Assembly (NCBI GenBank): GCA_030549205.1
Contig: JAUKTV010000006.1
Location: 700,501 to 764,500 of the forward strand
Reading direction: 5' to 3'
From: Apiosordaria backusii
Lineage: Eukaryota > Ascomycota > Sordariomycetes > Sordariales > Lasiosphaeriaceae
DNA: 64,000 bases
Shown here: one piece after another, positions 11,185-22,802 of the stretch
How the letters are laid out: each line of letters starts with the position of its first letter
Position numbering within the stretch: the first letter of the stretch is position 1
Made by a program: the position numbers and the translations under genes
The notes under the pieces: model-generated
Told to the model about the DNA's origin: nothing
Seen by the model: only the letters and a program-made list of their open reading frames with translations
Database searches by the model: none

Positions 11185-12245
11185 CTTGATCGAGGTTGCC
11201 GGTGATGTAGTCAAGAGGGGAAAATGCGCAGAAAGGGAACTGATGAAATGAGAGCGAAACCCCTCACTATCCGGTCCGAAGCAGTGTCGAAGAGACCAGC
11301 GCGGTATTAGAGTTTAAGAGCCCGACCATCATGTTCCCCCGCCCTGAAGCATTCGAATGTTGGCCGCATGTCACCCTACATAAAACCCTGGAATGGTTTA
11401 GGTTGGATTGCCCAGAGCGAATAGAAAACCACGCCCACCCTGCAATTTCAAGGTCGCGCATCAATAGTAAATAGTGGCTTGATGAAAGTCTGGAGCTTTC
11501 AGCTCTTTTCCTGCATCCTTCATTTTTGCCCCCCTTCTTTCGCTGTAGTAAATTATACCGGAACGAACAGGTGCGGGAGAATGAGCCACTTGCAGTCGAG
11601 TCTACCTCCAATCAAAACTATCTCTGGGGGCGGAAAAATGCTATAAGCCCATTTCCCGCGGTTTCTCAGACAGGTGAGTAAGTCGTATAGTGAGAGATCC
11701 TATGAAACTCCATTTCCCCAAGTGGGGACAGAATAGACTGCAGCATACGCAGTAATAATCTCGAGTCATGGAAGACTATCTTATACAGACTCACGTTAGT
11801 GAATGAGGCTTGGCTTCAGTCAAGACCCCAATTCAGGGGGCATATTGATTTGGAGAGGCAAGATCGAATAATGCATGGTTGTCGACATACCCTAGCCCTG
11901 ACCAGTACAACCACCAGGAAAATTCCAGAGAAATTGGACTAAACATCACAGGTAGCTTGCATGAGATATACTGGGATGAAGTTTCAAGTCCACACAGATG
12001 GCGGCGGAATTCCGCAACCCTAACCCGCCGCCCAGACTTCATTTGGGCATGTGGGGTAGAAGCGCGTCATCCTCTCAGCGGATTTGTCACCACCTGCCCG
12101 CATCGATCCCTTGCTCTCGACAACATGATCCCTTCTCGCCTGATCTTAGACGTAACATCATTCCACCTGCGAAGAAAGATATAAACACTGCATTGTCAGA
12201 GCCATCATCTTTTCTCGGTCTGCCTCTTTTTTCTCAACCGCAACA
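11185..12245. other. Intergenic between divergent P450 and MDR genes
   Basis: Holds the two 5' regions. Apart from a TATA-like box near the right gene, no gene, repeat or conserved motif was recognised. Confidence 0.6.
12180..12185 (+). promoter_or_regulatory. TATA box candidate for MDR gene
   Basis: TATAAA 61 bp upstream of the ATG at 12246, within the usual fungal range for a core promoter. Confidence 0.45.
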
Positions 12246-13327
12246 ATGGCATCAACTATTCCCAAAACAATGAAAGCTCACATCTACACCAGCTCCTCGC
12301 CAACGCTGGAAGCCAACCTCTCTATCTCAACATCAGTCCCAACCCCCACTTTATCTGGACCCAATGATCTCCTGATTCAAGTTTTGTCAGCATCCATCAA
12401 TCCAGCCGATCACAAAGTACCTGAGCTTCCTGGTCTGATCCGGCGATTCGCTATAAAACTCCCTGCCACTCCCGGCATGGACTTTTGTGGGCGTGTTGTT
12501 CAGGCCGGCACCAAGGTCGACTCCATTGCAGTGGGTGATCTTGTATACGGTCGCTTGGACGCTCAACAACACGGAACTCTGGGAGAGTACATTGTCGCTC
12601 CTGTCAAAGCTGTTGCCGTCCTACCCAAGGAAGGGGTGACAGTCGACGAGGCGGCTGCTATTGGAGTTGCAGGATTGACTGCTTACCGTACGTGCCACCT
12701 TTGTCATCCAACCTCACGCACATCACTTACCTGTATGAGATAGAGTCGATTCAGCCCAATGTCAAAAAGGGGGACAAGATCTTCATCAATGGGAGCTCAG
12801 GTGGTGTTGGGACATTTGCGGTTCAAATCGCCAAGGTTTTGGGCTGTCACATTACTGCCTCTTGTTCACCAGCTAAGGCCGATCTCGTCAAATCCCTGGG
12901 CGCAGACGAGATTATCGATTACACCACCACAAATGTCTCTGAGACCTTGAAAGCAAAAGGGAAGGTGTTTACCCTGGTGCTTGATAACGTGGGTATGCCT
13001 GAGGATTTGTACAAAGCCTCGGACGATTTCATCATCCCCGGAGGGAAGTTTGTCCAAGTGGGCAGTCCTTTGTCGCTGGACGCCCTCAGAGTGGCTGCTT
13101 CAAGGGCGTTGTTGCCATCCTTCTTGGGAGGGGGCAAGAACAAGTACGAAGTTTACACCATCAGTCACGCTCCGGATCAGTTGAAGTTGTTGGGGGAGTG
13201 GGTCAAAGAGCGGAAGATCAGGGTGGTAATCGAGGAGACATACGAGTTTGAGGATGCGACGAAGGCTTTTGCCAAGTTGAGAACGGGCAAGAATGCGGGG
13301 AAGTTGGTTATTCATGTCGGGAAGTGA
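12246..13327 (+). CDS. Zinc-independent MDR-family NADPH:quinone oxidoreductase-like enzyme
   Basis: Exons 12246-12687 and 12744-13327 (intron 56 nt, donor GTACGT, acceptor ATAG); 341 residues, the normal length for single-domain medium-chain reductases. The N-terminal GroES-like domain has the SINPADHKV and GMDFCGRVV motifs. The splice rebuilds the conserved TAYQSI segment ahead of the Rossmann domain, whose nucleotide loop is NGSSGGVGTFAVQIAK. No catalytic-zinc cysteine and no structural zinc lobe are seen, which places it with quinone or enoyl reductases rather than alcohol dehydrogenases. Likely a cytosolic NADPH-dependent reduction of quinones or alpha,beta-unsaturated carbonyls; the substrate is unknown. 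Confidence 0.9.
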
Positions 13328-14361
13328 ACAACTCATATGTTCAGTAGCGGATGAGATCGGTTTGTCGAGCTTGTTCCTGCCGTCCTTCATACCGTGATGA
13401 TCTCTGGCTTTGGTACCATTACTACCTGTTTTCCTCTTTTTTTGCGACTGAATGCGGAGTAACAGTCATATTAATTAACATGAACGCCACCTTCTCTCTT
13501 ACAATCCTAGTAGTGAGAATAGCCGATCTTACTACATCTTGACCCTCGTATACCTAAAGTGGTATGAGAGATGATGACAACAGATGATCAAAAGATTGCA
13601 ACACAAATCTTGTCAGCTCTGTCAGCTGCAAGCTGGGTGAAGATTGCCGTCCCAAGCTTGTCTGGCTAAGGTAGGTAGCCGAAGCAGCTTACTCATCTCA
13701 TATTTACACAACCATTGAACTGCCTCCCTATTCCAGTTAGACTCTGGCTGCATCCTCAACATCGGATGACAGTCACCGCTCTTCCTTTTTCTACGCCCTT
13801 TGCACTGTTCAGCATAGGGCGCCGTCAGTACCATTCGCCGAGTTGCCTGATTGTGTATGGATCGCCACTCGTAATACCGCCACAACGTTGTATTGTAGCT
13901 CACCGTGCCCCGGATCAGATTAAGTACCTCGGATATCTGTATACGTTGAACGAATTGCAATATTATTCCATTGGTTTATGACTTTCTGTACACTTATGCT
14001 AGTATAGTCTCAGAATCTTACGAAGATTAGTCACGCCAGCCTCTCGTGATCGTCCACTTCAAGCTGTGTGAAAGCTTCTCCGCGGTACGAAGTCTGGGGG
14101 ATTCTCTATGGAGTTGGCACTCGCTTAGTCGAGCAAGGGCAGGCGGGCTAAAGGGAAGACCGAGTAGGTAGGTACCTCGTATGATTGCCGAAGACATGAG
14201 AAGGGAGTCAGAGAGACATAGGTGGAAGGGCAATGGGAATCGAAGCAGAAATTGTATAAATCCCGTGTTCCCACCTCGCTTGATGGTCCTCCCTCCCTTA
14301 CCATCCAACAGTCCATCTCAGAATCTGTCAGAAACAAAACTTTCCTCTACCTATCCTCAAG
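13328..14361. other. Intergenic, no gene seen
   Basis: 3' region of the MDR gene and promoter of the secreted-protein gene. Open frames in it begin without ATG or lack coding character. Confidence 0.6.
14255..14260 (+). promoter_or_regulatory. TATA box candidate for secreted Cys-rich gene
   Basis: TATAAA about 100 bp upstream of the ATG at 14362. Confidence 0.4.
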
Positions 14362-14848
14362 ATGATCTCCCACAACATCCTCCTGCTCATCGCAGCCAAC
14401 CTCGTGGCCGCCATGCCTGCTCTTGACAACTCTCCCAAGCCCATCAACCTCGAGGCGACCGAACTGCAGCGCCGAGCCGCCTGCGCAGTGGCTGGTGTTG
14501 TCAACGGCCAGTGCGGTCGCTACTATCGTGGCACCGGCTGCAATGACATGATCAATGCTATTGATCCCGGTGTACGTATCAGGCGTGCTGCTGCTCTGTA
14601 ATAAACTCCGACTCTAACCACCTGTGATACAGAGATGCAGCGGCACTTGCTACTCCTCCGGCGATGCCATCGGCAGTATCAAGGCCACCGGCGACGGTAC
14701 TTATGGTACAAACTGCCAGGTCTTCTATGACTCCAACTGCCAGAACCCCATCGGCCAGACCGGAAACACCATCACTGGTGGGGGCAAGTGCTACACTCCC
14801 CCTGATGGCCGCACCGGGCACAGCATGCTTTGCTGGTACCGCTGCTAG
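14362..14848 (+). CDS. Small secreted cysteine-rich protein with pro-region
   Basis: Exons 14362-14571 and 14633-14848 (intron 61 nt, donor GTACGT, CTAAC branch, ACAG acceptor); 141 residues. The chain starts with a clear signal peptide (MISHNILLLIAANLVAAMPA). A short pro-region follows, ending in a dibasic Kex2-type site in ELQRRAAC at about residues 33-40. The mature part has ten cysteines and is Gly/Ser/Thr-rich (GDGTYGTNCQVFYDSNC), compatible with five disulfides. This is the layout of secreted effectors and antimicrobial or surface proteins in filamentous fungi. No named family recognised; role unknown. The signal peptide, processing site and even cysteine number make it a convincing gene. 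Confidence 0.85.
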
Positions 14849-15735
14849 ATCGGGCAGTCAGGGAGCCTTTAGACAGCGTCGGCCGATGTGCTAGGATTTA
14901 GCTGGGTTGGCGGCGAAACAAATTTGTCACAGGGACTTTTTGCAGATAGATACCTGAACAAAAGATGAGGGGGTTGACTGAAAATACCAGAGAGCGAGAT
15001 CATGGAGCAAAGACCCGAGTCTCTTAACCTGAGTCTCCTAGCCTGAGGTCGTTGCTGGGACGGGCGAAAGAGAACTACGATATTCATTTTGGTACATGTA
15101 AAAAAAAATACAGAACATCTTTCTGCGGCAATTGCCGTTCTCTGGAGTCGACCCTCGCCAACTGGATGTACCACAAAGACTTGCCACAGCCCTTGAAGTA
15201 CCTAGGCAAGGGATAAAAAAGATGTTGTGTGTCCAATGTTACCGAAGTATTTAAAACACATAGTCGATAGTTGAGTAATAATCCAAGCCTTGATGCGGAG
15301 CGTGGTACGGCAATGCTGTGGCTTGCCCTTAAAACCTTCAAGTCAAGGTAAGGTAAGTTCTAGCATTGAAGTTCCCGGTTTCTAAAATAATGGTCAACGT
15401 ATAATTTAACGATAACCTATTAATACAGTGATCAATTAGTATGAACTAATTAGCCGAAAGAGACTGTGGAAAAAAGTGATGAATTATCAGCATTGAAGCT
15501 GTCACACTGGGCTTCCTGAAGCAGGATGCGAAGGGCGCGGTCAGATAAGAGATAAGAGATAAGATAAGGACTTCTGAATGCCCTCACCCAACCACTTCAG
15601 GTATCAATTACACAACGAAAGCCCCTGACTGGCTCATTTCGTTCTCAGTCACTCACTTAGATGTTCCTCTATCGCCGCCTTCAGATGAAAACACCTCCGA
15701 ACCCCCACGGGGAAGTATACATTGCCGCGGGATAA
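14849..15735. other. Intergenic with a GATA array
   Basis: No gene seen. Contains a cluster of four GATAAG motifs described separately. Confidence 0.6.
15544..15568 (+). promoter_or_regulatory. Cluster of four GATAAG motifs
   Basis: GATAAG occurs at 15544, 15551, 15558 and 15563 within 25 bp. The core fits binding sites of fungal GATA factors (nitrogen regulator AreA/Nit-2, White Collar, siderophore repressor). It lies downstream of both flanking genes' stop codons (14848 and 15736), so it may be only a simple repeat. Confidence 0.3.
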
Positions 15736-16651
15736 CTATCTGATCTCCAAATCCTCGAATATGCCAGGCCTCAGCACGGTTTTAGAAGATATTCCGCTAT
15801 ACATGATCTTCACCCAGTTTATATATTCACACACTCTTCTCCCCGATTCTTTCTGCCCTCCATCCTTGTTGTGATCCAGTCTCTTTATGTCTTGGAATAA
15901 GCAGACGTCATCTGCACCGTTGACGACCATGAGGGACATCCCCAAATCTGCTTGCCCTGTGCCTTTCGCTTGAGCTTGGTTGCAGCCTGTTCTTGCTAGG
16001 TGCCCGGTGTCCGTGATAATCAAGTCACGACCTACACTGGTGACTTGCATGGTGGATGTATCTTCAGCTGTGACATCAGCACCAAACCGGGGCTCGAGCA
16101 AGACCTGAACAGCTTCTGTCATGCCCATTTCGGCAGCGAGCAGTAGCGCACTACATCCCTGGCGATCCGGCTGTTCGATGATTTGCCTCAGCGCCGCAGC
16201 GTCAAGACGCTCCAGCAAGACCCGCGGAATATCAACCTTGCCACTCGAAGCCGCAATATGCAATGCCGTCCTGCCTCTGCCATCCTTCGCACCAATGTCG
16301 GCTTTCCTTCCTGTCAACAACTTCGTTAACCGTACATATCCTTTTGCCGAGGCAATACCGAGAGCAGTTGTTCCATCACTTTCTACGCGGTCGTTGACCT
16401 TTGCACCGTTGTCCAACAGGCAGCCTAGGTACCATTCTTCTTTTGCTCTTTCCCGCTGCAATGTGCAGCAGCGAAAGGCCATCGGTATTTTTTTGGTTGA
16501 TATCGCCGCCAAGAGACTGAACCAGGTAGTTAAGAACAGACATTTCGTCTTGCTTTTCTGCCCATTGCAAGGCCAAGAGCTTATCGGATGCTGAAGAGGT
16601 TGGTGAGAGATCGAACCCCGCTTTCGCCAGGGTGTTGCGTGCTGCTGCCAT
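15736..16651 (-). pseudogene. Ankyrin-repeat gene interrupted by a one-base frameshift
   Basis: Reading starts at ATG 16651 (MAAARNTLAKAGFDL) and runs through an ankyrin repeat (DINQKNTDGLSLLHIAA). The frame is then lost at a GGG run (16454-16452); one base fewer there continues perfectly into the next repeats (WYLGCLLDNGAKVN, DGTTALGIASAKGYVRLTKLL, DGRGRTALHIAASSG, DRQGCSALLLAAEMG). The second frame ends at 15736. No intron can explain the shift, since ankyrin consensus residues flank it on both sides with no donor between. About 304 residues would result if the shift is an assembly error. No NACHT or other effector domain is attached. The last 80 residues lose repeat character. Ankyrin repeats bind proteins; partner unknown. 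Confidence 0.6.
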
Positions 16652-17630
16652 AATTCCTGATCTGGCGGGCTGGAATTCCAAGAGGATGGCGTTTATCCAA
16701 CTTGCAGACGAGGGACTTGGGCGGGCAAGATGAGCGCAGCGTTGTACGAAGTGTTCTAAGAGAGACAGAGTGGAAGGTAGCAAGGTGGAGATGGAGCCTT
16801 GTGCTGCCTAAACGAACTCATGGCCAATAACCGCGTCGAAAATGTTTACCCCTCATTTGTTTATCATTTACGATATCCTGAAAGGAAATATCAATCACCC
16901 CAAGGTAGTGTGATCCATGATATACCTCATATCCTTACAATCATGAGCGTTTTGTTGGGGACTCCTCAGCATCTTGGATTCACTACTTACGTACCTGACT
17001 CATACCTATATATTGATGTAGATTAAGTTCCGAATTCTTCACTGTTTTACTTCTTTTAAAATCATTTACCTTTAATTAGCATTGGCCTGTATGGATTTCG
17101 AACTTGACGTAGATAGTTGGGGTGTCGAAGTGATCAGATGTGAGGTATCTACCTACCTAAGGTATGCAACAAAACACCTATGAGTCCTACCCCTAAATGT
17201 ACCCCTGAATCGAGATCTCCGCTGTAGCAAAACCTCATTCACCACTCTAACTCACTGTTTGCAATAGAAAACAGGGTCAGACAGAATTCCGGACTTATGC
17301 TAACAAATATGCTGCCCCCATTTAGGAAAATGGAATTTTACATCGCGCAAATGGCATCGGCTAGAATTCAATAAATGATTGGCGCGACGCACACAGGCCA
17401 CTCACACCCCATCATCAAAAGAGCACAGATGTGCTCGTAAGCTAACTTGGTGCAGAAGCATAAACATTTTCTCGGTAAATTGATTTCTTACATTTTGATA
17501 CAACTGGCAAACCACTCAGGCGCTCTACTATCGCGAATTCAAGATCTCCATAATTCCCGTCACCATAGTATCCCACAACATCAAGCAAACCCCATAACAC
17601 ATAAAACGGAATAATTGATCCATCATCACA
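16652..17630. other. Intergenic, no gene seen
   Basis: AT-richer spacer between divergent genes; no coding frame, repeat family or RNA gene recognised. Confidence 0.6.
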
Positions 17631-19795
17631 ATGCCGGGCTACGATGACCTGGCGTGGCTTTGCGTGAGTACACCAATGTCCGGCTGTGGCTTTATTCCGT
17701 TCAGCACGTTATCCACACTAAAGAGACACTTACATCGAGCTGATCACATTTACTGTAGTGCCAATGCGGTTTCATCATGTCTTCACAGAACCCGAGTTGC
17801 ACTGAGGTGTGGTGCCAACACAGAATATGTTCAAATTGCCCAGTTCAGGGTCATCGTTTTGATTCTGTTATGATCGCATCGCCGATTTTTTATCCAGCAC
17901 ACATTGAGATAAACAACGCCCGGGAGTACTCTCAAGAACTGTCAGGGGTCGGACCAGTGATATCGCAAAATGGGAACCCCGCAAGACAGCAGCCTGGTCA
18001 AAACACATCTGTGCCAGCGACTCCTGGGTCGCGATTAACCTCTCCCGCGCATTCTCAAACCAAAACAACCCACCCTTCTACACTATCAAGCAGCCCTAGT
18101 GGTTCAGTGCATGGTGACAAAGTAATATTGACACCATCAACTGATCCCGATGAGTCCAGCGGCTCGGAATGGGAGGACGATTCTCATCCCATTGAAACTC
18201 ATGAGTTAGGCAATGACCTCCCGCCTGCCAGCCTATGGGCGCAGTTATTGGAAGCGGATATAAGTAGTTCATTCCTCACAGCACTTGAAGAGGGATATGA
18301 GCGTTGGCGACGGACTCCCCAAAATACCCCTACAAACCAGCCCAAATCTAGCACGACAGTGACGCACGACAAGAATGATGGAGGCCAGGGGCAGAACGGC
18401 GAGTCGGTACGGTCTTCGAGGAAAAGACCGCGCCCACGGAATGATGGAGAATCAGAAAACGATGAGTCTCCGGAGCGACCCGGAGGTCGCCCTCGTCTCA
18501 ACCCACCGCAACCAGACCCGACAGCCTTGAACCTTTTGCTCGCGTGTCCATTTTGGAAGCAAGACTCCCGTCTCTGGAGAGAGTGCTTCCGGTACAAGCT
18601 GAAAAGGATTCGTGACCTCAAACAGCACTTGAGACGAAATCATGGCAAAGTCTGCTACTGCGTCCGATGCGGCGAAGAGTTCGAAAATCCTGGGGATTTG
18701 GACCTACACTACAATCAGGATGTGCCCTGTGCAAAGGCTGCCTTTCAAGTGAAGTGGCTATCTGAGCCACAGAAAAAGGAACTTCGAGAAAACAGGGCGA
18801 ACCCCAAATTGTCTGTGGAGAAACAATGGTACGAAATCTGGGACATTGTTTTCCCGGAGGCACCGAAGCCCGACTCGCCATACCTCGATGCCTCCATATC
18901 AGAGGATTTGAGCTCGTTTCGCGAGTTCTTTCTGCAACAGGGCCCAGAGATCATTCGACAAACAGCAGAAAATCAAGGACTACTTCCTGGATTGATAGCG
19001 ATACAAGAGCGACAGTTCTATCAGACCTTTCTGGCCCGGATTTACGATCGATGGGCTTCTTCAAGAGGGCACGCTCAGTATCCAGTTGACTCTTCCCACT
19101 TGGACCACGACGACCGCATTTCCCAAGAGGTTCCAGAACCAGATTCTTCACTTACTCTTGGCGGTTCGGTTGAGGAGGAGCCCAGTATCCCGCCAGGTAT
19201 ACATGTCCTGTCAGAGGGTCCTCACCAAGAGCAGCAGATAGGATCTCGAACTTCTGATTCCCATGACAATCAACACTATGATTATGGCGAATATGTCAAT
19301 GAAAGCCCAAATACTGATGAGCCAAGCGCTGGGGCTTTGAATGCGAATTCAAGCTTCAACGGCCTCGAGGAGCTGATGATTTACACCGATGGCGTACCAC
19401 CAATTCAGTCCCGCAATTCAGAAGCTTCCAGTCAGGAACCAATATCAGCTATTCAAAACCACAATCTGCAAAATTACGATGGCTGGTCCGGTCTTGGTGA
19501 CTTCACCTCATATCAAGGCGGCCATCTCCATGTCCTAGAAGATGTGCCAGAAGGCTCATCGTTCCACGATCAAAGAATTGTTGCACCGGTCCGCACAATT
19601 TCTTCAACGCCTGAAGATAGAAACCCACCCGATACCCAATCCGACTCTATGCGGGAGACACTGTTACATGACCTCGACGTTCACAGCTTGGATTTCTTGG
19701 ACGACTTCCCTTGGGACGGAAACATGAATGTCAACAATAGCGGCTCACAACTCGACCCCGAGGGTGAATTGAGACCGTCTCGGAATCAGGCATAG
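17631..19795 (+). CDS. Fungal C2H2-type zinc-binding protein
   Basis: Exons 17631-17663 and 17759-19795 (intron 95 nt, donor GTGAGT, acceptor TGTAG); 689 residues. Splicing the tiny first exon creates an N-terminal Cys/His cluster (WLCCQCGFIMSSQNPSC followed by CQHRICSNC), a likely zinc ribbon that justifies the start at 17631. Residues about 75-260 are low-complexity and Ser/Pro-rich with an Arg/Lys patch (RKRPRPR) that could serve as nuclear signal. A fungal C2H2-like module follows at about 270-340: CPFWKQD, RDLKQHLRRNHG, CYCVRCGEEF and a final Cys. This arrangement is common in a large filamentous-fungal family annotated only as C2H2-type domain proteins. The C-terminal 330 residues look disordered and acidic. 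Probably nuclear; target unknown. Confidence 0.82.
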
Positions 19796-20023
19796 AGAGA
19801 GCTCATCAATCTCGCCAGGACTTCCCACCTTGAAGAAGGAAGGTTGGATCAATGAGGGATCTAATGAGTGCCTTATGGGCGGTTCGGAGCTACATGACTG
19901 GCTGATTTGTACATATGTCAAAGCATCCCTCTCAAGCTTTGTTTTATTTGAAAATACTAAACGCGGCACTCTTGTTTCTTCACTCTGTCCTTCAATGTTG
20001 CAAGTTGCGAAGCAGGAAAGGCT

Positions 20024-20578
20024 TCATACACGTCCCTCCGAGAACGCCTTGATTGCCTCGAGCGCGATGCCTCTCCTCATCCCTGTCTCGTCATCCCATG
20101 ACGAATGCAGCCCAAAAAGCTTTCCGGTCTTGTTTTCCAACAACAGCGCGCCACTATGACCCCAGTACGTCCAGCAATCGTGCTGCAGTGCTCCAATCTC
20201 TGAGTTGTCCTGTAGATCCTGTCCCCCGGCATAGCCGCAGAAGGAACCAGTGCTGAGATGCAGCACGTCATACCCAATCTCTACTCCGGCCTCAATGGCT
20301 TCAAGGTCTTCGCTGCCGAGATGGCCAATGCAAACCAATCCTGCTCCCAACTCCGGTGCCTCTTCTGCCAATGTCACAGCTGGGAAAATTATGTCCTCCG
20401 GGTTCTCACCGGGTGTAACTGAAGCCGCGGTGACCTGCAACCGGGCCAGATCCCGGTTTGAGTCCCATGCCACACACTTGGCGGACACAGCTGTCCCGGA
20501 TACGAAGACGAGTGTAGCGGATACGGCATCGGGTGCATTTCTTTTGAGGTTGCGGGGTACGGGGATCGAGTATATGGA
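20024..20578 (-). pseudogene. C-terminal fragment of a trypsin-like serine protease
   Basis: An open frame from 20578 to the stop at 20024 without ATG in its first half. It carries the end of a chymotrypsin-fold protease: a VAWDSNRDLARLQV segment (Asp-box region), then GHSGALLLE, equivalent to the GDSGGP nucleophile loop, followed by KLFGLHSSW. The N-terminal barrel with the catalytic His is missing. The neighbouring gene on the same strand ends at 20710, only about 130 bp upstream, so there is no room for it. The position before the Ser is His instead of Asp. A 5'-truncated remnant is the simplest reading. An A-rich run lies at 20640-20658 just upstream. Confidence 0.55.
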
Positions 20579-20709
20579 TCACTACTACCACTGAGGCGGG
20601 AAGGGAATATGAGCAATGGATGACACGGTTTGATTCCCAAAAAAAAAAAGAAAAAAAACTATAGAAGCCGTTCTTGGTATTTGAGAAATATCGATGGTAC
20701 CTAATGTGG

Positions 20710-21789
20710 TTACTCATCATCTTTGGGTTTTCCCTCTGTATCGGACCCAGCGTTTGGGTCAGGCTCAAGGTCGTCGCCCCATTGTCGCTTGATGGGCTCG
20801 ATCAGTGCCACGTGCTCAGGGTAATCCTGCGCGTCTTGTGGTCGGTTTGCATTGAATCGTAGATGCTCTCGCGTCGAGGGCTTACGCTCCCATATATCGC
20901 GATACAAGTGGTGCTGGATGATGGCGAATTGCTCATCGATTCTCACTGTATTTTCGTCGCTACAAAGAGTGGGAAGCGGGCATGGTGTTGCTTGCCCGGG
21001 GCTTTCGGTAAGAAAGAAGTCGATCAAAGCCTGCTGCTGGTGGTCAAGAAGTTGCCAGTACCGGTTGGTGTGGCGCTTGCGGCAGGAGAAGAAGTAGACA
21101 TTTGGTGGCTGCTGCGGAGCGGATTCTTCGGCGCGTCGGTCAAAGGCTGTCACGCCGCCGAGAATACGATCCTCGGCCCAGTATCCGACGACATCAGCTA
21201 CCCCATCAGGATAGACGTCGTCGTCAAGATAGTAAGGATGGTTGAAGATGGTTACTCGGGGAGGCACGTCGGGCAGTTGCAGTTTCCCCCCAGTCGAATC
21301 ATCCTCGTTCCACTGGACTATGGCGTCGACGTCACCTTGATGCAGGCGGATGTCGAGCTGAAACAGAATGGCTGCAATCTCATGCAGAGCGGCCGAGACG
21401 AGCTCAATCAGCCGCGTGCTGAATTGCTTGGAGCCGACGGTCGCTCTTCGGTACGAGTTGAGCAGCTTGGGATCAAATGAGAGAATGGTTGGGTCGAAGC
21501 TTTGTCGGAACTCGCGGGCTCTCTCCAAGGCGCCGGGGCAAAGGTCGACGTGATGCTCGATGGGATGATCACCATACAAACCAGGCGATCGGCGATCATA
21601 AGCGACCTCGTCGGTGGGTAAACCATCGATAATCTGGGCATAGGTGAAGAGCGCAAGCTCGGCTGACAAGACGTTGGAGATGGCGCGGCTAAAAATTGCA
21701 TGTTGTTCGGAGCTGTCGTTGTTGTATGGAATGCGTGCTGCGCATGCTCTGCGGGCGAGCCGCTTCAAGCTCTCGGTAACGTCATCCAT
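20710..21789 (-). CDS. Conserved-looking hypothetical protein, single exon
   Basis: Uninterrupted 359-residue frame from ATG 21789 (MDDVTESLKRLARRAC) to TAA. A longer open frame extends upstream but starts with TTG and translates a TG-repeat leader, so 21789 is the start. The protein has an all-alpha-looking N-terminal half and aromatic motifs such as VYFFSCRKRHTNRYWQLLDHQQQALIDFFL. The tail is acidic and Pro-rich (DDLEPDPNAGSDTEGKPKDDE). It contains Cys and Trp in a pattern that is not a zinc finger, and no signal peptide or membrane segment. I do not recognise the family. Coding quality looks good over the full length. Confidence 0.75.
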   Translation of the reverse strand: MDDVTESLKRLARRACAARIPYNNDSSEQHAIFSRAISNVLSAELALFTYAQIIDGLPTDEVAYDRRSPGLYGDHPIEHHVDLCPGALERAREFRQSFDPTILSFDPKLLNSYRRATVGSKQFSTRLIELVSAALHEIAAILFQLDIRLHQGDVDAIVQWNEDDSTGGKLQLPDVPPRVTIFNHPYYLDDDVYPDGVADVVGYWAEDRILGGVTAFDRRAEESAPQQPPNVYFFSCRKRHTNRYWQLLDHQQQALIDFFLTESPGQATPCPLPTLCSDENTVRIDEQFAIIQHHLYRDIWERKPSTREHLRFNANRPQDAQDYPEHVALIEPIKRQWGDDLEPDPNAGSDTEGKPKDDE

Positions 21790-22802
21790 AGTTGGATCTG
21801 GTTGTGGTGAAGTCTCTGTTTGTGAGTGTGAGTATGAATGTGTGTTGTGTGTGTTATGTTGGATGAGAGGAGATGAGAAGGGGAGGAGAACTTGGGTGGG
21901 CAAATAATATACGCATCCGACCGGATATATCGCTCAACATCAGCATCATCATTCTCCGGTCTCTCAGGATTTGCCCCCCTCGAAAGCTCACCACAGCGGC
22001 AACACCCCCACGCCTGCAACCTCGGCGCGAAAAGCTAACTGACGCCACAAACCTCGATTTGACGATGAATCATTAACATCAGAACAAGCCGCAGAATCAC
22101 CCTCTTTGGATTTCCATCCCGACGTGATCGCCCGCATCGAGCTTCTCGCTCAGGTTAGAACCTCCCGCCGCCAGCTCGATGATGGACTCCCAAGCATAGT
22201 TGAGGCCCCGAAGCTGATGTGGCACAATGCTTCATCCCAGCCTACAGCCACAGATCTAAGCAGACTAGCGCATGAAGTTCGAGGATAGTGGAAGAGCCGA
22301 AACCACGACCAAATAGGTACCTCAGGTGAGGTTCTTGATAGGGGCGAAGCCGTCTATAATTTTGCGGCAGAAGAAATCAACAACTTGACTGTTGACTGTC
22401 TGTTTGGGTCAGGTAGTGCATAGTTTGTGGAAGGGCACTAAAGACGGCTGACAGGTTCATGGCTGTGGTGGAGTGTGCAGCGGATTGCGTGCCATGTCAA
22501 GCCATCTTTCTTGGTTCAGTCTGTGGGCTGACTGAGCATTGATGGTATGTCGCCTGCATGTGTCAACCACCAATAGTTGCGGGATTTTATTCTAACAACA
22601 CCCACCCAACCTCATTCAAAAGACATGTTCGTTGTACTAGTGAGAATAAAGGAAGCGACAATGCGTATTGTGTTTCTTGATTGTTTATTCCATGATAAAG
22701 TGCAAAAGATGGCATGACTACCTGGTATGGTCATAATTGCCCATTCAGCTGTGCTGCTATCAATGATACTCCAACCCTCTCCTCACCCAGAACATATTAA
22801 CA
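21790..22802. other. Intergenic with a possible orphan exon
   Basis: Between about 22083 and 22155 (+) a short open stretch reads EQAAESPSLDFHPDVIARIE and is bordered by an acceptor-like CATCAG and a donor-like CAGGTTAGA. It looks coding, but no ATG exon or downstream exon could be attached, so it may be a remnant. The rest (promoter of the 20710 gene on the left, 3' side of the dynamin gene on the right) holds nothing recognised. Confidence 0.3.

Noticed and set aside
13622..13960. 112-codon minus frame
   Set aside because: Begins at TTG, no ATG of use, no splice partners or motif.
9306..14848. A secondary-metabolite cluster around the P450 and MDR enzyme
   Set aside because: No backbone synthase, transporter or regulator nearby; two oxidoreductases alone do not support a cluster.
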